From Leifsonia sp. Leaf336 (GTDB taxonomy: Bacteria > Actinomycetota > Actinomycetes > Actinomycetales > Microbacteriaceae), in contig NZ_LMOZ01000003.1 of assembly GCF_001423695.1 (NCBI RefSeq), forward strand, positions 601,018 to 665,017: 64,000 nt of DNA, written 5' to 3'. Below, piece after piece: positions 50,804 through 59,840 of this stretch. The position numbers and the translations under genes are program-made. Position 1 is the first letter of the stretch; each line of letters begins with the position of its first letter. A model generated the notes under the pieces. The model was not told where the DNA came from. It worked only from the letters and a program-made list of their open reading frames with translations, and made no database searches.

Positions 50804-51352
50804 ATGAAACGCACTCGTAGTGTCCGCACAACCCTTGCCGTTGCCTTCGCGCTCGGCCTCACGGGGTGTGTCTATCTGGGAGGACCCATGCCTCAACCCG
50901 GCATCAAAACCCCGCACGACGGACTGTCGACCAAATCGAAGACCCAACTCCTGGACGAAACCCTCCAGCGCGTCAATGACGTTGCCCAACTCGTCGTCGG
51001 CACCTTCCTCGACACCCACGAACGCCCTTTCGATCCCACCAACGCGGAACAACGCGATGCGTGGTCGTGGCTCTCGTGCGACAACAAGGCCACGACGGGC
51101 CAGTACAACGTCAACGTGCGGCAACTGGCCGAGCCGCCATCCGAGTTCGACCCTGACGCCCTGAGCGCGAAGGTGCGCGCCTACTGGGAGGGCCTCGGCC
51201 ACCGGGTCCGTCAGACCGGACCCGCCGCTCAAGACACCGAGGGTCACCGTTCCATCATCGTCGACCTTCCCCACAGCGCTTCGGTCAGTTTCTCCGCGAA
51301 CACGAAGATCCTGGGCATCTCGGCCTCCGGCGAGTGCATCAAGTGGGACTGA
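50804..51352 (+). CDS. lipoprotein paralogue 3 (candidate immunity protein)
   Basis: A 182-residue lipoprotein. The first 70 codons are almost the same at DNA level as paralogue 2. The centre differs (VVGTFLDTHERPFDPTNAEQ, WSWLSCDNKATT). The C-terminal half again matches paralogue 1 (VRQLAEP, GLGHRVRQTGPAAQD, LPHSASVSF). ATG 50804 gives the same N-terminus as copy 2 but has no good Shine-Dalgarno, so it may rely on read-through from copy 2, 24 nt upstream. A fliM promoter follows directly. Confidence 0.75.
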   Translation: MKRTRSVRTTLAVAFALGLTGCVYLGGPMPQPGIKTPHDGLSTKSKTQLLDETLQRVNDVAQLVVGTFLDTHERPFDPTNAEQRDAWSWLSCDNKATTGQYNVNVRQLAEPPSEFDPDALSAKVRAYWEGLGHRVRQTGPAAQDTEGHRSIIVDLPHSASVSFSANTKILGISASGECIKWD

Positions 51353-51364
51353 CCCACCTCGATC

Positions 51365-51393
51365 CCTAACAGCAGACGCTCGCGTGCCGATAG
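51365..51393 (+). promoter_or_regulatory. sigma-28-type promoter for fliM-fliN
   Basis: CCTAAC (51365-51370), 4+11 nt, GCCGATAG (51386-51393). The fliM GTG lies 8 nt after the -10, so the transcript should be leaderless. Confidence 0.87.
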
Positions 51394-51401
51394 TCACTCT
51401 C

Positions 51402-52277
51402 GTGACCACCCTGCAGGCTCCCGCATCCGAGCTGCCGGTGTACGACTTCCGGCGGCCGACCACGCTCGCGCGCGAGCACTCGCGTGTGCTCGAGCTGGCG
51501 TTCGAGACGTTCGCGCGGCAGTGGGCGACCCAGCTCACCGCGAAGGTGCGCGTGCTCAGCCAGGTGACCTGCGACTCCGTCGCGATGCAGACTTACGACG
51601 AGTACGCGGCCTCCCTGCCGGCGACGACCGCCATGGTGCTGTGCGAGCTCGAAGGCCTCGCCCCGAAGGGCGTCATCCAGTTCCCGACCGTCGCTGCGCT
51701 GTCGTGGGTGAATGCGATGCTCGGCGGCTCCGGGGTCCCGGTCGCCGAGGAGCGCACCTTCACGCAGATCGAGCACGCCCTGGTGCGCAAGCTCATGGAC
51801 GACGCGCTCGAGGACCTCCGCTACTCGCTGGGGAGCATCCTCGCGACCACGATCACCGTGGACGCCATCCAGTACAACTCGCAGTTCGCGCAAGCCGCGG
51901 CGACCGCCGAGCTCATGATCGTGGCGGGGTTCGAGCTGCGGGTGGGCGAGTCCACTGCGCCGGCGACGCTCGCGCTGCCCGCCTCCGTGCTGCTGCCGCA
52001 GCTCGGGGAGACCAATCCGACGTCGAGCACCGAGAACGCGCGCGAACTGGTGGACGCGCAGCTCTCGCGGGTTCCCGTCGACGTGTCGCTGCGACTGACC
52101 CCGGCCGTCGTGAAGCCGAGCGTCGTGCTCGGCCTGGCGGTCGGCGACCTCCTGCCCCTCCCGCATCCGCAACACCGACCGTTCGATCTCGCCGTGGGGG
52201 GACACCCCGTGGCCGGCGCAGCACTGGGATCCAGCGGATCCCGGCTCGCGTGCGTCGTCGTCAAGACAGAGGACTGA
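51402..52277 (+). CDS. fliM: flagellar motor switch protein FliM, short N-terminus
   Basis: C-ring switch protein, 291 residues. The middle domain begins VYDFRRPTTLAREHSRVLELAFETFARQW, continues TYDEYAASLPATTAMVLCEL and LMDDALEDLRYSL, and ends in a SpoA-type domain (VDVSLRLTPAVVKPSVVLGLAVGDLLPL). Only 12 residues precede the YDFRRP core, so the CheY-binding peptide (LSQxEIDALL) at the FliM N-terminus is absent. GTG 51402 is chosen because it lies 8 nt after the sigma-28-type -10; a GTG at 51384 would overlap the promoter. Confidence 0.9.
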   Translation: MTTLQAPASELPVYDFRRPTTLAREHSRVLELAFETFARQWATQLTAKVRVLSQVTCDSVAMQTYDEYAASLPATTAMVLCELEGLAPKGVIQFPTVAALSWVNAMLGGSGVPVAEERTFTQIEHALVRKLMDDALEDLRYSLGSILATTITVDAIQYNSQFAQAAATAELMIVAGFELRVGESTAPATLALPASVLLPQLGETNPTSSTENARELVDAQLSRVPVDVSLRLTPAVVKPSVVLGLAVGDLLPLPHPQHRPFDLAVGGHPVAGAALGSSGSRLACVVVKTED

Positions 52278-52282
52278 CCCCG

Positions 52283-52999
52283 ATGAGCATGACATTCGCC
52301 TCCGGCACCACTCTCTCCCTCGCCCAGGCCCAGGCCGCGGCGGAGGCCCTGGCCGGCGTGCTGCCGACCGGAGCCCCGCTGACCGCCCTTCTGCACACCG
52401 CCGGCGGCTTCGCCGGCCGCACGGCGAACGCGGTCGTCGCGACCTTCGTGGGGGCGACCTCCGTCGACCTCGGCGTCGTCCTGCTGGAGGCGCCGGCGCT
52501 CGTCGACGAGGGCGCGGACGGCTCACCCGTCGTCGCCCTGCAGGACGTGCTGCAGCCGGCCCTGGAGGCCGCGAGCGACACGTTCGGCGCGGGCGTCCTC
52601 GACGACGCGCGCGTGGAGGACGCCGAAGAGCTGTTCGGCGACAGCGCCACGACGGTGTTCGAGTTGAGCGGTGCGGCCGGAGTGGCGGGCTGGTTCGCGG
52701 TGCGCGGGCGCGCCGGCGTCCCGGAGCGCGCGGCGTCCGGTGCGATCGCGGGCAAGCTCGCACGCATCAGCAACGTGGAGATGGCGCTGACGGTCGAGAT
52801 CGGCCGCACCCGCATGGCGGTGCGCGACGTGCTCGCCATGGAGCCGGGTGCGGTGATCGAGCTCGACCGGTCGGCAGGCTCGCCCGCCGACGTGCTCCTC
52901 AACGGTCGCCTGATCGCGCACGGCGAGATCGTGGTCGTCGACCAGGACTACGCCGTGCGCATCACGAAGATCCTGGACGCGGCCGAAGACCTCGACTGA
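52283..52999 (+). CDS. fliN: flagellar motor switch protein FliN (FliY-like, extended)
   Basis: A 238-residue C-ring protein. The C-terminal SpoA domain (about 155-235) has ISNVEMALTVEIGRTRMAVRDVLAMEPGAVIELDR and VLLNGRLIAHGEIVVVDQDYAVRI. The N-terminal 150 residues include PALEAASDTFGAGVLDDARVEDAEELF, like the CheC-type region of FliY. The two-domain form is usual in Gram-positives. No LSQxEIDAL motif is evident. It starts 5 nt after fliM with AGAGGA upstream. Confidence 0.9.
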   Translation: MSMTFASGTTLSLAQAQAAAEALAGVLPTGAPLTALLHTAGGFAGRTANAVVATFVGATSVDLGVVLLEAPALVDEGADGSPVVALQDVLQPALEAASDTFGAGVLDDARVEDAEELFGDSATTVFELSGAAGVAGWFAVRGRAGVPERAASGAIAGKLARISNVEMALTVEIGRTRMAVRDVLAMEPGAVIELDRSAGSPADVLLNGRLIAHGEIVVVDQDYAVRITKILDAAEDLD

Positions 53000-53015
53000 C
53001 GTCGAGCGCGGCGCT

Positions 53016-53954
53016 CTACGGCCGCACGATCCGCCCGAGCGTGCGCGTGTAGTCCTCCTTGATGATGTCGAGGTGCGCCCACGTCTCGAGCGACCCCACC
53101 TCGGGCAGGGCGCGCAGTTCCTCGATGACCGCCAGTACGCCTCCCGTCGTGCTGCCGACGATCGTCGCGATGGCGTCGTACGCGCCGTGGGCGTCCGCGG
53201 CGAGATCGACCGCCGGCGTGGCGACGAGGTACCTGTGCACCGGCTCCGCGGGCCCGCGCAGCGCGATGCCGACGCCGACCGCGACGCGGTTGCGTGACAG
53301 GCCTCCCGTGTCGATCGCGGCGATCCGGATGACGCCGGCATCGAGGAGCCGGCGCACCCGGGCACGTACAGACGACGGGGAGAGGCGTACCGTATCGGCG
53401 AGGGTGCGGTAGCTGGCGCGGCCGTCCTCCTGGAGCACCGCGATGAGGTCGTGGTCCAAGCGGTCGAGCCGGGCTTCGTGCACGGAGGCCGCGGTGATGA
53501 ACTCCTTCAAGAGCGTGTCGTATGTGCTCACGCGCAGCTGCCGTACGCCCGGGATCCCGCGGATGGCGGTCAGTGTCGCGTGGAGCTCGCCGGTGTCGCC
53601 GTGGCGGGACTCGAACACCACGGGGGAGGATCCGCTCACCATCGACACGAACACCGTGTCGGCGAGCTCGGCGATGCGCTCGGCGACCGGTCGGGCCGGT
53701 CCGTCGACGCCGACGAGCCCGTGGATGAGGACGTTGAGACCGGCGAAGCCCGGGTCGAGTGCGGCGACGACGCGCAGCCCCTCGTGGCCGATGAGCGTGC
53801 CCAGCCGCCGCGACACGAGGTCTCGGGAGACGCCCAGGGTGCGGGCCAGCTCGTGGATGCTCGCGCGCCCGTCGGCCTGCAGGGCGCGGACCAGGCTGCT
53901 GTCGAGCGCGTCGGCGTCGCGGTCCTGGCTGCTTCTGTCGTGGCGGATCGGCAT
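53016..53954 (-). CDS. Lrp/AsnC regulator with two tandem modules
   Basis: A 312-residue transcription factor made of two Lrp-like halves. The first helix-turn-helix is LDSSLVRALQADGRASIHELARTLGVSRDLVSRRL (residues about 17-51); the second is LDHDLIAVLQEDGRASYRTLADTVRLSPSSVRARV (about 167-201). Each is followed by a RAM-type ligand domain. Such double proteins are common in actinobacteria. It is divergent from the MFS-led catabolic operon and is its likely regulator. The start may be leaderless: TATTCT, 7 nt, ATG. Confidence 0.88.
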   Translation of the reverse strand: MPIRHDRSSQDRDADALDSSLVRALQADGRASIHELARTLGVSRDLVSRRLGTLIGHEGLRVVAALDPGFAGLNVLIHGLVGVDGPARPVAERIAELADTVFVSMVSGSSPVVFESRHGDTGELHATLTAIRGIPGVRQLRVSTYDTLLKEFITAASVHEARLDRLDHDLIAVLQEDGRASYRTLADTVRLSPSSVRARVRRLLDAGVIRIAAIDTGGLSRNRVAVGVGIALRGPAEPVHRYLVATPAVDLAADAHGAYDAIATIVGSTTGGVLAVIEELRALPEVGSLETWAHLDIIKEDYTRTLGRIVRP

Positions 53955-54121
53955 ATCTCGGAGAATACCCGGATTCGCCGGACCTCAGCCGCAGATCGAC
54001 GGCAAGAGGCCGCCTCGAACCGTCGATCGCCCTTCATCTGATCCGATAACAACGCATTACGATGGTCTGTCGTCCTCTCCGACGCCGATGTGCGCTTGCG
54101 TACACCACCGGACGGGATGAG

Positions 54122-54145
54122 ACTTCACGACGAACTTCACGACAA
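54122..54145 (+). promoter_or_regulatory. tandem 12-bp direct repeat upstream of the MFS gene
   Basis: ACTTCACGACGA (54122-54133) and ACTTCACGACAA (54134-54145) differ at one base and stand head to tail. A TACGAG (54147-54152) follows, possibly a -10. It is a candidate operator for the divergent Lrp-type regulator. The rest of the 212-bp spacer shows no gene. Confidence 0.5.
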
Positions 54146-54166
54146 ATACGAGCAAAGGAGCTGTGT

Positions 54167-55516
54167 GTGTCTGCTACCGCCATCCACCCCGTCGGAGGCC
54201 ATCGTCGCGCCCTGAAGGCCGGTCTCGCCTCCGTGGTCGGCACGACCATCGAGTGGTACGACTTCTACGTCTACGCGACGGCCGCGGCCATCGTCTTCCC
54301 GCAGGTGTTCTTCCCCGAGGTCGACCACGCGCTCGGCACGCTGGCGTCGTTCGGCACGTACGCGGTCGCCTACTTCATGCGTCCGCTCGGCGGCATCATC
54401 TTCGGCCACATCGGCGACAAGCTCGGCCGCAAGCGCGCGCTCACGCTGACCCTCTTCATCATGGGCATCGCGACCGTGCTGGTCGGCTGCCTCCCCGGCT
54501 ACGCCGCCATCGGCATCGCGGCCCCGATCCTCCTCATCGTGCTGCGCATCGCCCAGGGCCTCGCCGTGGGAGGCGAGTGGGGCGGCGCGAGCCTCATGTC
54601 GGTCGAGAGCGCGCCGCCGAAGTTCAAGAACTTCTACGGCGGCTTCACACAGCTGGGCAACCCGCTCGGAGCGCTCCTGGCCTCCGGCGCGTTCTGGATC
54701 CTCGCCGCCGCGGGCGACGACGTGCTGATGACGTGGGGCTGGCGCGTGCCGTTCCTGTTCAGCATCGTCCTCATCGGCGTGGGCATCTGGGTGCGCTACC
54801 GCGTGGAGGAGACCCCGGTCTTCGAGGAGAAGATCGAGGGCCACACGCAGTCGACTCCGATCCTCTTCGCGCTGCGCAACAACTGGCTGCCGATCCTGCT
54901 GGGCTTCTGCATCATCGCGATGTCGTCCGGCGGTTATGTGATCGCGACCGTCTTCGTGCAGAACTTCGCGACCAGTCCGGAGGTCGGGCTCGACGCGGGC
55001 GTCATCCTCGGCGCCATGACGATCGCGTCGTTCATCGAGGCTCTGGTCACCCTCCCGCTGGCGTTGCTCGGCGACAAGTGGGGAGGCAAGCGGGTCATCA
55101 TCCTGGGCTCCGTGCTCTCGTTCCTGGCCGTGATCCCGCTCGTGCTGGTGATCCAGAACCACCAGGTGGCCCTCATCTACGTGTTCGTGAGCGTCATCCG
55201 CATCACGCTCAGCGGTGCCTGGGCGCCCCTCTCGACCGTGATGACGCAGATGTTCCGCCCGCAGGCGCGCTACACGTCGATGTCGCTGTCGTACGGGATC
55301 GGCGCGGCCGTCTGGGGCGGACTGTCCCCGGCGATCGCGACGGCGCTCATCGCCGTCACCGGCAGCTTCTGGGCGGCGATCTGGTTCTTCGGGGCGCTCG
55401 CGCTCATCGCCGTCATCGGCACCTGGTTCGCCCCGCAGCACTCCGACTCGGCGCCGGTCACGGCCTCCTTCAACCCGCGCCTGGACACCACCGCCATCAA
55501 CACGACGAGGATCTGA
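54167..55516 (+). CDS. MFS transporter, metabolite:H+ symporter type
   Basis: A 449-residue, 12-span permease of the MHS (metabolite:H+ symporter) family: SVVGTTIEWYDFYVYATAAAIVF, GGIIFGHIGDKLGRKRALTLTL, RIAQGLAVGGEWGGASLM and WRVPFLFSIVLIGVGIWVRYRVEETPVF are hallmarks. Relatives import dicarboxylates, proline/betaine or shikimate. The context suggests a guanidino or related carboxylate. GTG 54167 has AAAGGAG 6 nt upstream. It is the first gene of the catabolic operon. Confidence 0.88.
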   Translation: MSATAIHPVGGHRRALKAGLASVVGTTIEWYDFYVYATAAAIVFPQVFFPEVDHALGTLASFGTYAVAYFMRPLGGIIFGHIGDKLGRKRALTLTLFIMGIATVLVGCLPGYAAIGIAAPILLIVLRIAQGLAVGGEWGGASLMSVESAPPKFKNFYGGFTQLGNPLGALLASGAFWILAAAGDDVLMTWGWRVPFLFSIVLIGVGIWVRYRVEETPVFEEKIEGHTQSTPILFALRNNWLPILLGFCIIAMSSGGYVIATVFVQNFATSPEVGLDAGVILGAMTIASFIEALVTLPLALLGDKWGGKRVIILGSVLSFLAVIPLVLVIQNHQVALIYVFVSVIRITLSGAWAPLSTVMTQMFRPQARYTSMSLSYGIGAAVWGGLSPAIATALIAVTGSFWAAIWFFGALALIAVIGTWFAPQHSDSAPVTASFNPRLDTTAINTTRI

Positions 55517-55519
55517 CCC

Positions 55520-57184
55520 ATGCGACACCTGGCCACCTTCGACGCGCGCGACTCGGCGCCGACCATCGTGACGGCGGAGACCATCCTGACCGTCGACGAC
55601 GGTGCCCCGCGTGCCGAGGCGATGCTCACGGCGGGAGGCACGATCCTCGCGATCGGCTCGCTCGAGGCTGTGGAGGCCGCCGCTCGCGAGCACGGTGTCG
55701 AGCCGGTTCGCGCCGACTTCCCCAGCGCCACGATCGTCCCCGGGTTCATCGACGCGCACGCGCATCCCCTGATGTTCGGGCAGTTGCTCACCTGGGTGGA
55801 CATCAGCCCGGCGAAGGCGGGCACGATCCCCGAGATCGTCGAGCTCATGCGGGAGGGCGCCGAGCGGCTGCCCGCCGGCGTTCCGCTGCGCGGCTACGGG
55901 TACGAGCAGCGCAACCTGGCCGAGCGACGCCACCCCACCAAGGAGGAGCTGGACGCGATCGCGACCGACCGCGAGGTGTACATCATGAACGCCTCGGGAC
56001 ACGGGGGAGTGGTCAACAGCTTCACGCTCGACAAGTACGGCATCACCCGCGACACCCCGAACCCGGAGGGCGGCGAGTTCTTCCGCGACGCTGACGGCGA
56101 GCTCACGGGCGAGCTGTCCGACGCGGCCTGCAACGTGCTCACCGGCCTCCACGGTGTGAAGATCGGGCACCACGGCCCCAACTTCCACCTCGGCGACGAG
56201 CCCGCGGAGCATCAGCGGCAGCTCGATATCGCCCAGCGCGAGTTCCTCGCGGCGGGGGTGACGGCCCTCGGCGACGCGCAGGTCTCCAAGCGCGAGCTCG
56301 CGGCGTACCTCGCGATGGCCGATCGCGGCGAGCTCTCGGTGCGGGTATCGATGTACTTCCTCTCGCACCTGCTCGACCAGGTGGTCGACCTCGGCCTCAC
56401 GGGACCGTTCGGCAACGCCTTCCTCTCGGTCGCGGGCATCAAGCTGTACGCCGACGGCACGCTCGGCGGCTGGACCGCCTACTTCCCGGAGGGGTATGTG
56501 GGCGACCCGTGCCGCCGCGGGCAGCTCTACCACGAGCCGGCGGAGTACGCCGGTCTCGTGGCCAAGGCGCACCGCGCCGGCCTGCAGACCGCGACGCACG
56601 CGCAGTCGCCGACCGCGATCGCGATGGTCGTGGACGCCGTCGAGCAGGTCCTGACCGAGTACCCGGACGCCGACGCCAGGCACCGGATCGAGCACTGCGG
56701 CCTCCCCGCGCCGGAGGAGATCGAGCGGATGGCCCGCCTCGGCATCCGTCCGGTGAACCAGACGCAGCACTACTACAACTGGGGAGAGGGCGTCGAGCAG
56801 GCGATCGGGACCCCGGGCGACCGGTTCAACCCGCTCGGCGAGTTCCTCGACGCGGGCGTCCCGGTGACGATCTCCTCCGACGCGCCGGTCGCCGACCCGC
56901 GCCCGCTGGAGGCGATCCAGGCGGCTGTGACCCGCGTGACGCGCCGCGGCCACAAACTGGGCCCCGACTCGCTGCGCATCAGCGCGGAGGCCGCTCTGCG
57001 CGGCCACACGCTGGAGGGCGCGATCTCGCTGGGCCGCGAGAACGAGCTCGGCTCGCTCGAGGCGGGCAAGCGTGCCGACTTCGTGGTGCTGGGCGCCGAC
57101 CCGCTCACGGTCGACGCGGACACGATCGCCGCGATCCCGGTGCTCGCGACCTGGGTGGACGGCAGTGCGAGGTACGAGGCGTGA
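55520..57184 (+). CDS. metal-dependent amidohydrolase (YtcJ-like)
   Basis: A 554-residue amidohydrolase family 3 protein (PF07969). The metal-binding HxH motif is in GFIDAHAHPLMFG. Further marks are GYGYEQRNLAE, HRIEHCGLPAPEEIERM, TISSDAPVADPRPLEAIQAAVTR and the C-terminal LGSLEAGKRADFVVLGADPL. The substrate is unknown; in this operon it might hydrolyse an amide or imide feeding the guanidino pathway. GAGGA lies 8 nt before ATG, 3 nt after the MFS stop. It overlaps the next gene by GTGA. Confidence 0.87.
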   Translation: MRHLATFDARDSAPTIVTAETILTVDDGAPRAEAMLTAGGTILAIGSLEAVEAAAREHGVEPVRADFPSATIVPGFIDAHAHPLMFGQLLTWVDISPAKAGTIPEIVELMREGAERLPAGVPLRGYGYEQRNLAERRHPTKEELDAIATDREVYIMNASGHGGVVNSFTLDKYGITRDTPNPEGGEFFRDADGELTGELSDAACNVLTGLHGVKIGHHGPNFHLGDEPAEHQRQLDIAQREFLAAGVTALGDAQVSKRELAAYLAMADRGELSVRVSMYFLSHLLDQVVDLGLTGPFGNAFLSVAGIKLYADGTLGGWTAYFPEGYVGDPCRRGQLYHEPAEYAGLVAKAHRAGLQTATHAQSPTAIAMVVDAVEQVLTEYPDADARHRIEHCGLPAPEEIERMARLGIRPVNQTQHYYNWGEGVEQAIGTPGDRFNPLGEFLDAGVPVTISSDAPVADPRPLEAIQAAVTRVTRRGHKLGPDSLRISAEAALRGHTLEGAISLGRENELGSLEAGKRADFVVLGADPLTVDADTIAAIPVLATWVDGSARYEA

Positions 57185-58842
57185 CGGTGACGGAGGCCAC
57201 GATCGACGACGTGGGCGAGGAAGGACGCACGGGCATGGAGACACGAGCTGCACGGACGACCGGGTGGGCGATCATCGAGACGCTCCGCAACTACGGCGTC
57301 GACACGGTGTTCGGCATCCCCGGCACGCACAACCTCGAGTTCTACCGGCCGCTCGCCGCCCTCGGCGTCCATCCCGTCACGACCCGGCACGAGCAGGGCG
57401 CCGGATACGCGGCCGACGGCTGGTCGCTGCAGACCGGCAGACCGGGCGTGGTGATCACGACCAGCGGACCCGGGCTGCTCAACGCGCTCTCCGCGGCCGG
57501 GACCGCCTACTGCGAGTCGCGGCCGATGATCCTCCTCGCGCCGGGGCCGGCCCGCGGGCGCGAGTTCGCCGATGTCGGCACCCTCCACGAGACGAAGGAC
57601 CAGCTCGGCGCGGCTTCCGCGATCGTGGAGTGGGGGCGACGTGTCCAGTCGGTCGAGGAGGCCGTGCAGGCCGTCCACGACGCATTCGAGCTGTTCGCCA
57701 CCGGGCGCCCGCGTCCGGTCTACATCGAGGTGCCGCTCGACCTCTTGGAGGAGGAGGTCGAGGTCTCGGACGAGGCGCTCGCGCCGCGTACTCCGTCGGC
57801 GCCGGCCGCGCCCGACGCCGGAGCGATCGCGGAGGCCGCACGCCTGCTCGCGGGCGCGAGCGACCCGGTCATCCTCGCGGGCGGTGGTTCCCGGGGTGCA
57901 GCGCGCGAACTCCGTGCTCTCGCCGAGCGCCTGGGCGCGCCCGTGGTCACGACGCTGAACGCCAAGGGCGTCCTCGACGAGCGCCACCCGCTGTCCCTCG
58001 GCTCCAACCTGCGCCTGGCGGCCGCACGCAACCGGGCACGCGACGCCGACGTGCTGCTGGTCGTCGGCTCGAAGCTGGGCGAGGCCGAGCTCTGGGTCGA
58101 GCGGCTGGAGGCCCGCGGGCATGTCATCCGCATCGATCTGGTCGACGCGCAGCTGACGAAGAACCAGCCGGTGGAGGTCGGGATCCTCGCGGACGCCGCA
58201 CCGGCGCTCGCCGCAGTGCGGGAGGCGCTGGGCGACGGCGTCCCGCGCACCACCGCCCGCGTGACCGAGACCCTGGAGGCCGTGGCCGCCGAGTGCGCGG
58301 AGCTCTCCGCCGTCAACACGGCCATCGCCCGCGCCATCGCCGACGCCCTCCCCGCCGACGCGATCGTGACCTCCGACTCCTCCCAGATCGCCTACTGGGG
58401 GCTGCTCAACACGCTGCAGGTCGCGAAGCCGAACTCGACGCCGTACATGGCCACCTATGCCACGCTCGGCTACGGGCTGCCCGCGGCGATCGGCTCGCGC
58501 GTCGCGTCGCCGGAGCGCCCGGTCGTCGCCGTGGTCGGTGACGGCGCCTTGATGTTCTCGCTGCAGGAGCTCATGACCGTGGTCGAGCAGCGGCTCGACC
58601 TCACCGTGATCGTCGTCGACAACGGCGGCTACGCGGAGATCAAGCAGAACGAGGTGGACGCGGGCATCGCGCCCGTCGGCGTGGATCTCGCCCAGCCGGA
58701 CTGGGCGGCCCTCGCCGACGCGTTCGGAGGCACCGGACGTCGCGCCGGGTCGACCGGCGAACTGGCGGAGGCGGTCTCGGCCGCGCTCGCCGCCGGGGGC
58801 CTCCAACTCATCCACCTGCCGCAGTCCGGCTTCTCGAACTGA
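57181..58842 (+). CDS. ThDP-dependent enzyme, AruI-like 2-ketoarginine decarboxylase candidate
   Basis: A 553-residue ThDP enzyme of the acetolactate-synthase/decarboxylase superfamily: [43 protein letters not shown] (catalytic Glu), a central domain, then the ThDP motif GDGALMF...NGGYAEI. The GTHNLEFYR and [12 protein letters not shown] segments recall AruI (5-guanidino-2-oxopentanoate decarboxylase). Acetolactate synthase is less likely because no small subunit is adjacent. GTG 57181 overlaps the upstream stop; ATG 57235 with a good GAGGAAGGA is an alternative start. Confidence 0.75.
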   Translation: MTVTEATIDDVGEEGRTGMETRAARTTGWAIIETLRNYGVDTVFGIPGTHNLEFYRPLAALGVHPVTTRHEQGAGYAADGWSLQTGRPGVVITTSGPGLLNALSAAGTAYCESRPMILLAPGPARGREFADVGTLHETKDQLGAASAIVEWGRRVQSVEEAVQAVHDAFELFATGRPRPVYIEVPLDLLEEEVEVSDEALAPRTPSAPAAPDAGAIAEAARLLAGASDPVILAGGGSRGAARELRALAERLGAPVVTTLNAKGVLDERHPLSLGSNLRLAAARNRARDADVLLVVGSKLGEAELWVERLEARGHVIRIDLVDAQLTKNQPVEVGILADAAPALAAVREALGDGVPRTTARVTETLEAVAAECAELSAVNTAIARAIADALPADAIVTSDSSQIAYWGLLNTLQVAKPNSTPYMATYATLGYGLPAAIGSRVASPERPVVAVVGDGALMFSLQELMTVVEQRLDLTVIVVDNGGYAEIKQNEVDAGIAPVGVDLAQPDWAALADAFGGTGRRAGSTGELAEAVSAALAAGGLQLIHLPQSGFSN

Positions 58843-58868
58843 TCGACACGAACCACACGAGGAACACC

Positions 58869-59840
58869 ATGAGCCCCGCCACCTCCCCTATCGGCCCGTC
58901 GGACGCGTCCAAGACGCCGCGATACGCCGGCCTCTCGACCTTCGCCCGGCTGCCGCGACTGGAGGACGTCCCCTCCGTCGACCTCGCCGTGGTCGGCATC
59001 CCGTTCGACACCGGCGTCAGCTTCCGTCCGGGCGCCCGCTTCGGCCCGGAGCATGTGCGCGCCGCCAGCCGCCTGCTGCGTCCGTACAACCCGGCGCAGG
59101 ACTTCTCGGGCTGGGAAGCCGTGCAGGTGGCCGACGCCGGCGACATCGCAGCGAACCCGTTCCACATCGACGAGGCGGTGCGGCAGATCGCGGAAGCGGC
59201 GACCGAGCTGGGCGAGCGCGCGCAGCGCATTCTCGCGATCGGCGGCGATCACACGATCGCGTACCCGCTCCTCAAAGCGGTCAGCGAGCGGCACGGCCCG
59301 GTCGCCGTGCTCCACTTCGACGCCCACCTGGACACCTGGGACACCTACTTCGACGAGCCGATCACGCACGGCACGCCGTTCCGTCGCGCGTCGGAGGAAG
59401 GCTTCCTCGACCGCACGGCCTCCGTGCACGTGGGGACCCGCGGCCCGCTCTACAGCAAGCAGGACCTGGAGGACGACGAGCGCCTCGGCTTCTCGATCGT
59501 GTCGAGCGAGTTCATCGAGGAGAACGGCATCCCGGCAGCGCTCGACCGCATCCGCCGCCGCGTCGGCGACAAGCCGCTCTACATCTCGATCGACATCGAC
59601 GTGCTCGATCCGGCGCACGCGCCCGGCACCGGCACGCCGGAGGCGGGTGGCCTGACCAGCCGCGAGCTGCTCCGTCTGCTGCGCGGACTCACCGACCTGA
59701 ACATCGTCGGCGCCGACGTCGTGGAGGTCGCTCCCGCCTACGACCACGCGCAGGTCACCGGCATCGCCGCAGCGCACGTGGCGTACGAGCTGATGACCGC
59801 CATGGCGCAGGTGATCGTGCGGGAGGCCGCGGATGAGTGA
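58869..59840 (+). CDS. speB: agmatinase/guanidinobutyrase-family ureohydrolase
   Basis: A 323-residue manganese ureohydrolase that releases urea from a guanidino compound. Metal motifs are intact: [21 protein letters not shown] and [22 protein letters not shown]. Substrate cannot be read from sequence. Next to an AruI-like enzyme, 4-guanidinobutanoate is as likely as agmatine. The operon would then run from arginine or 2-ketoarginine to GABA. GAGGAA lies 6 nt before ATG. The 3' end overlaps the next gene by 8 nt. Confidence 0.88.
   Translation: MSPATSPIGPSDASKTPRYAGLSTFARLPRLEDVPSVDLAVVGIPFDTGVSFRPGARFGPEHVRAASRLLRPYNPAQDFSGWEAVQVADAGDIAANPFHIDEAVRQIAEAATELGERAQRILAIGGDHTIAYPLLKAVSERHGPVAVLHFDAHLDTWDTYFDEPITHGTPFRRASEEGFLDRTASVHVGTRGPLYSKQDLEDDERLGFSIVSSEFIEENGIPAALDRIRRRVGDKPLYISIDIDVLDPAHAPGTGTPEAGGLTSRELLRLLRGLTDLNIVGADVVEVAPAYDHAQVTGIAAAHVAYELMTAMAQVIVREAADE

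Noticed and set aside
51384-51401. Longer FliM start at GTG 51384
   Set aside because: It would place the start codon inside the sigma-28-type -10 element, upstream of the expected transcript start.
54137-57253. Very long minus-strand open frame opposite the MFS, amidohydrolase and ThDP genes
   Set aside because: Rich in Arg, Asp, Glu, Gly and His with no domain; typical antisense frame over high-GC coding DNA. The plus-strand genes have clear families.
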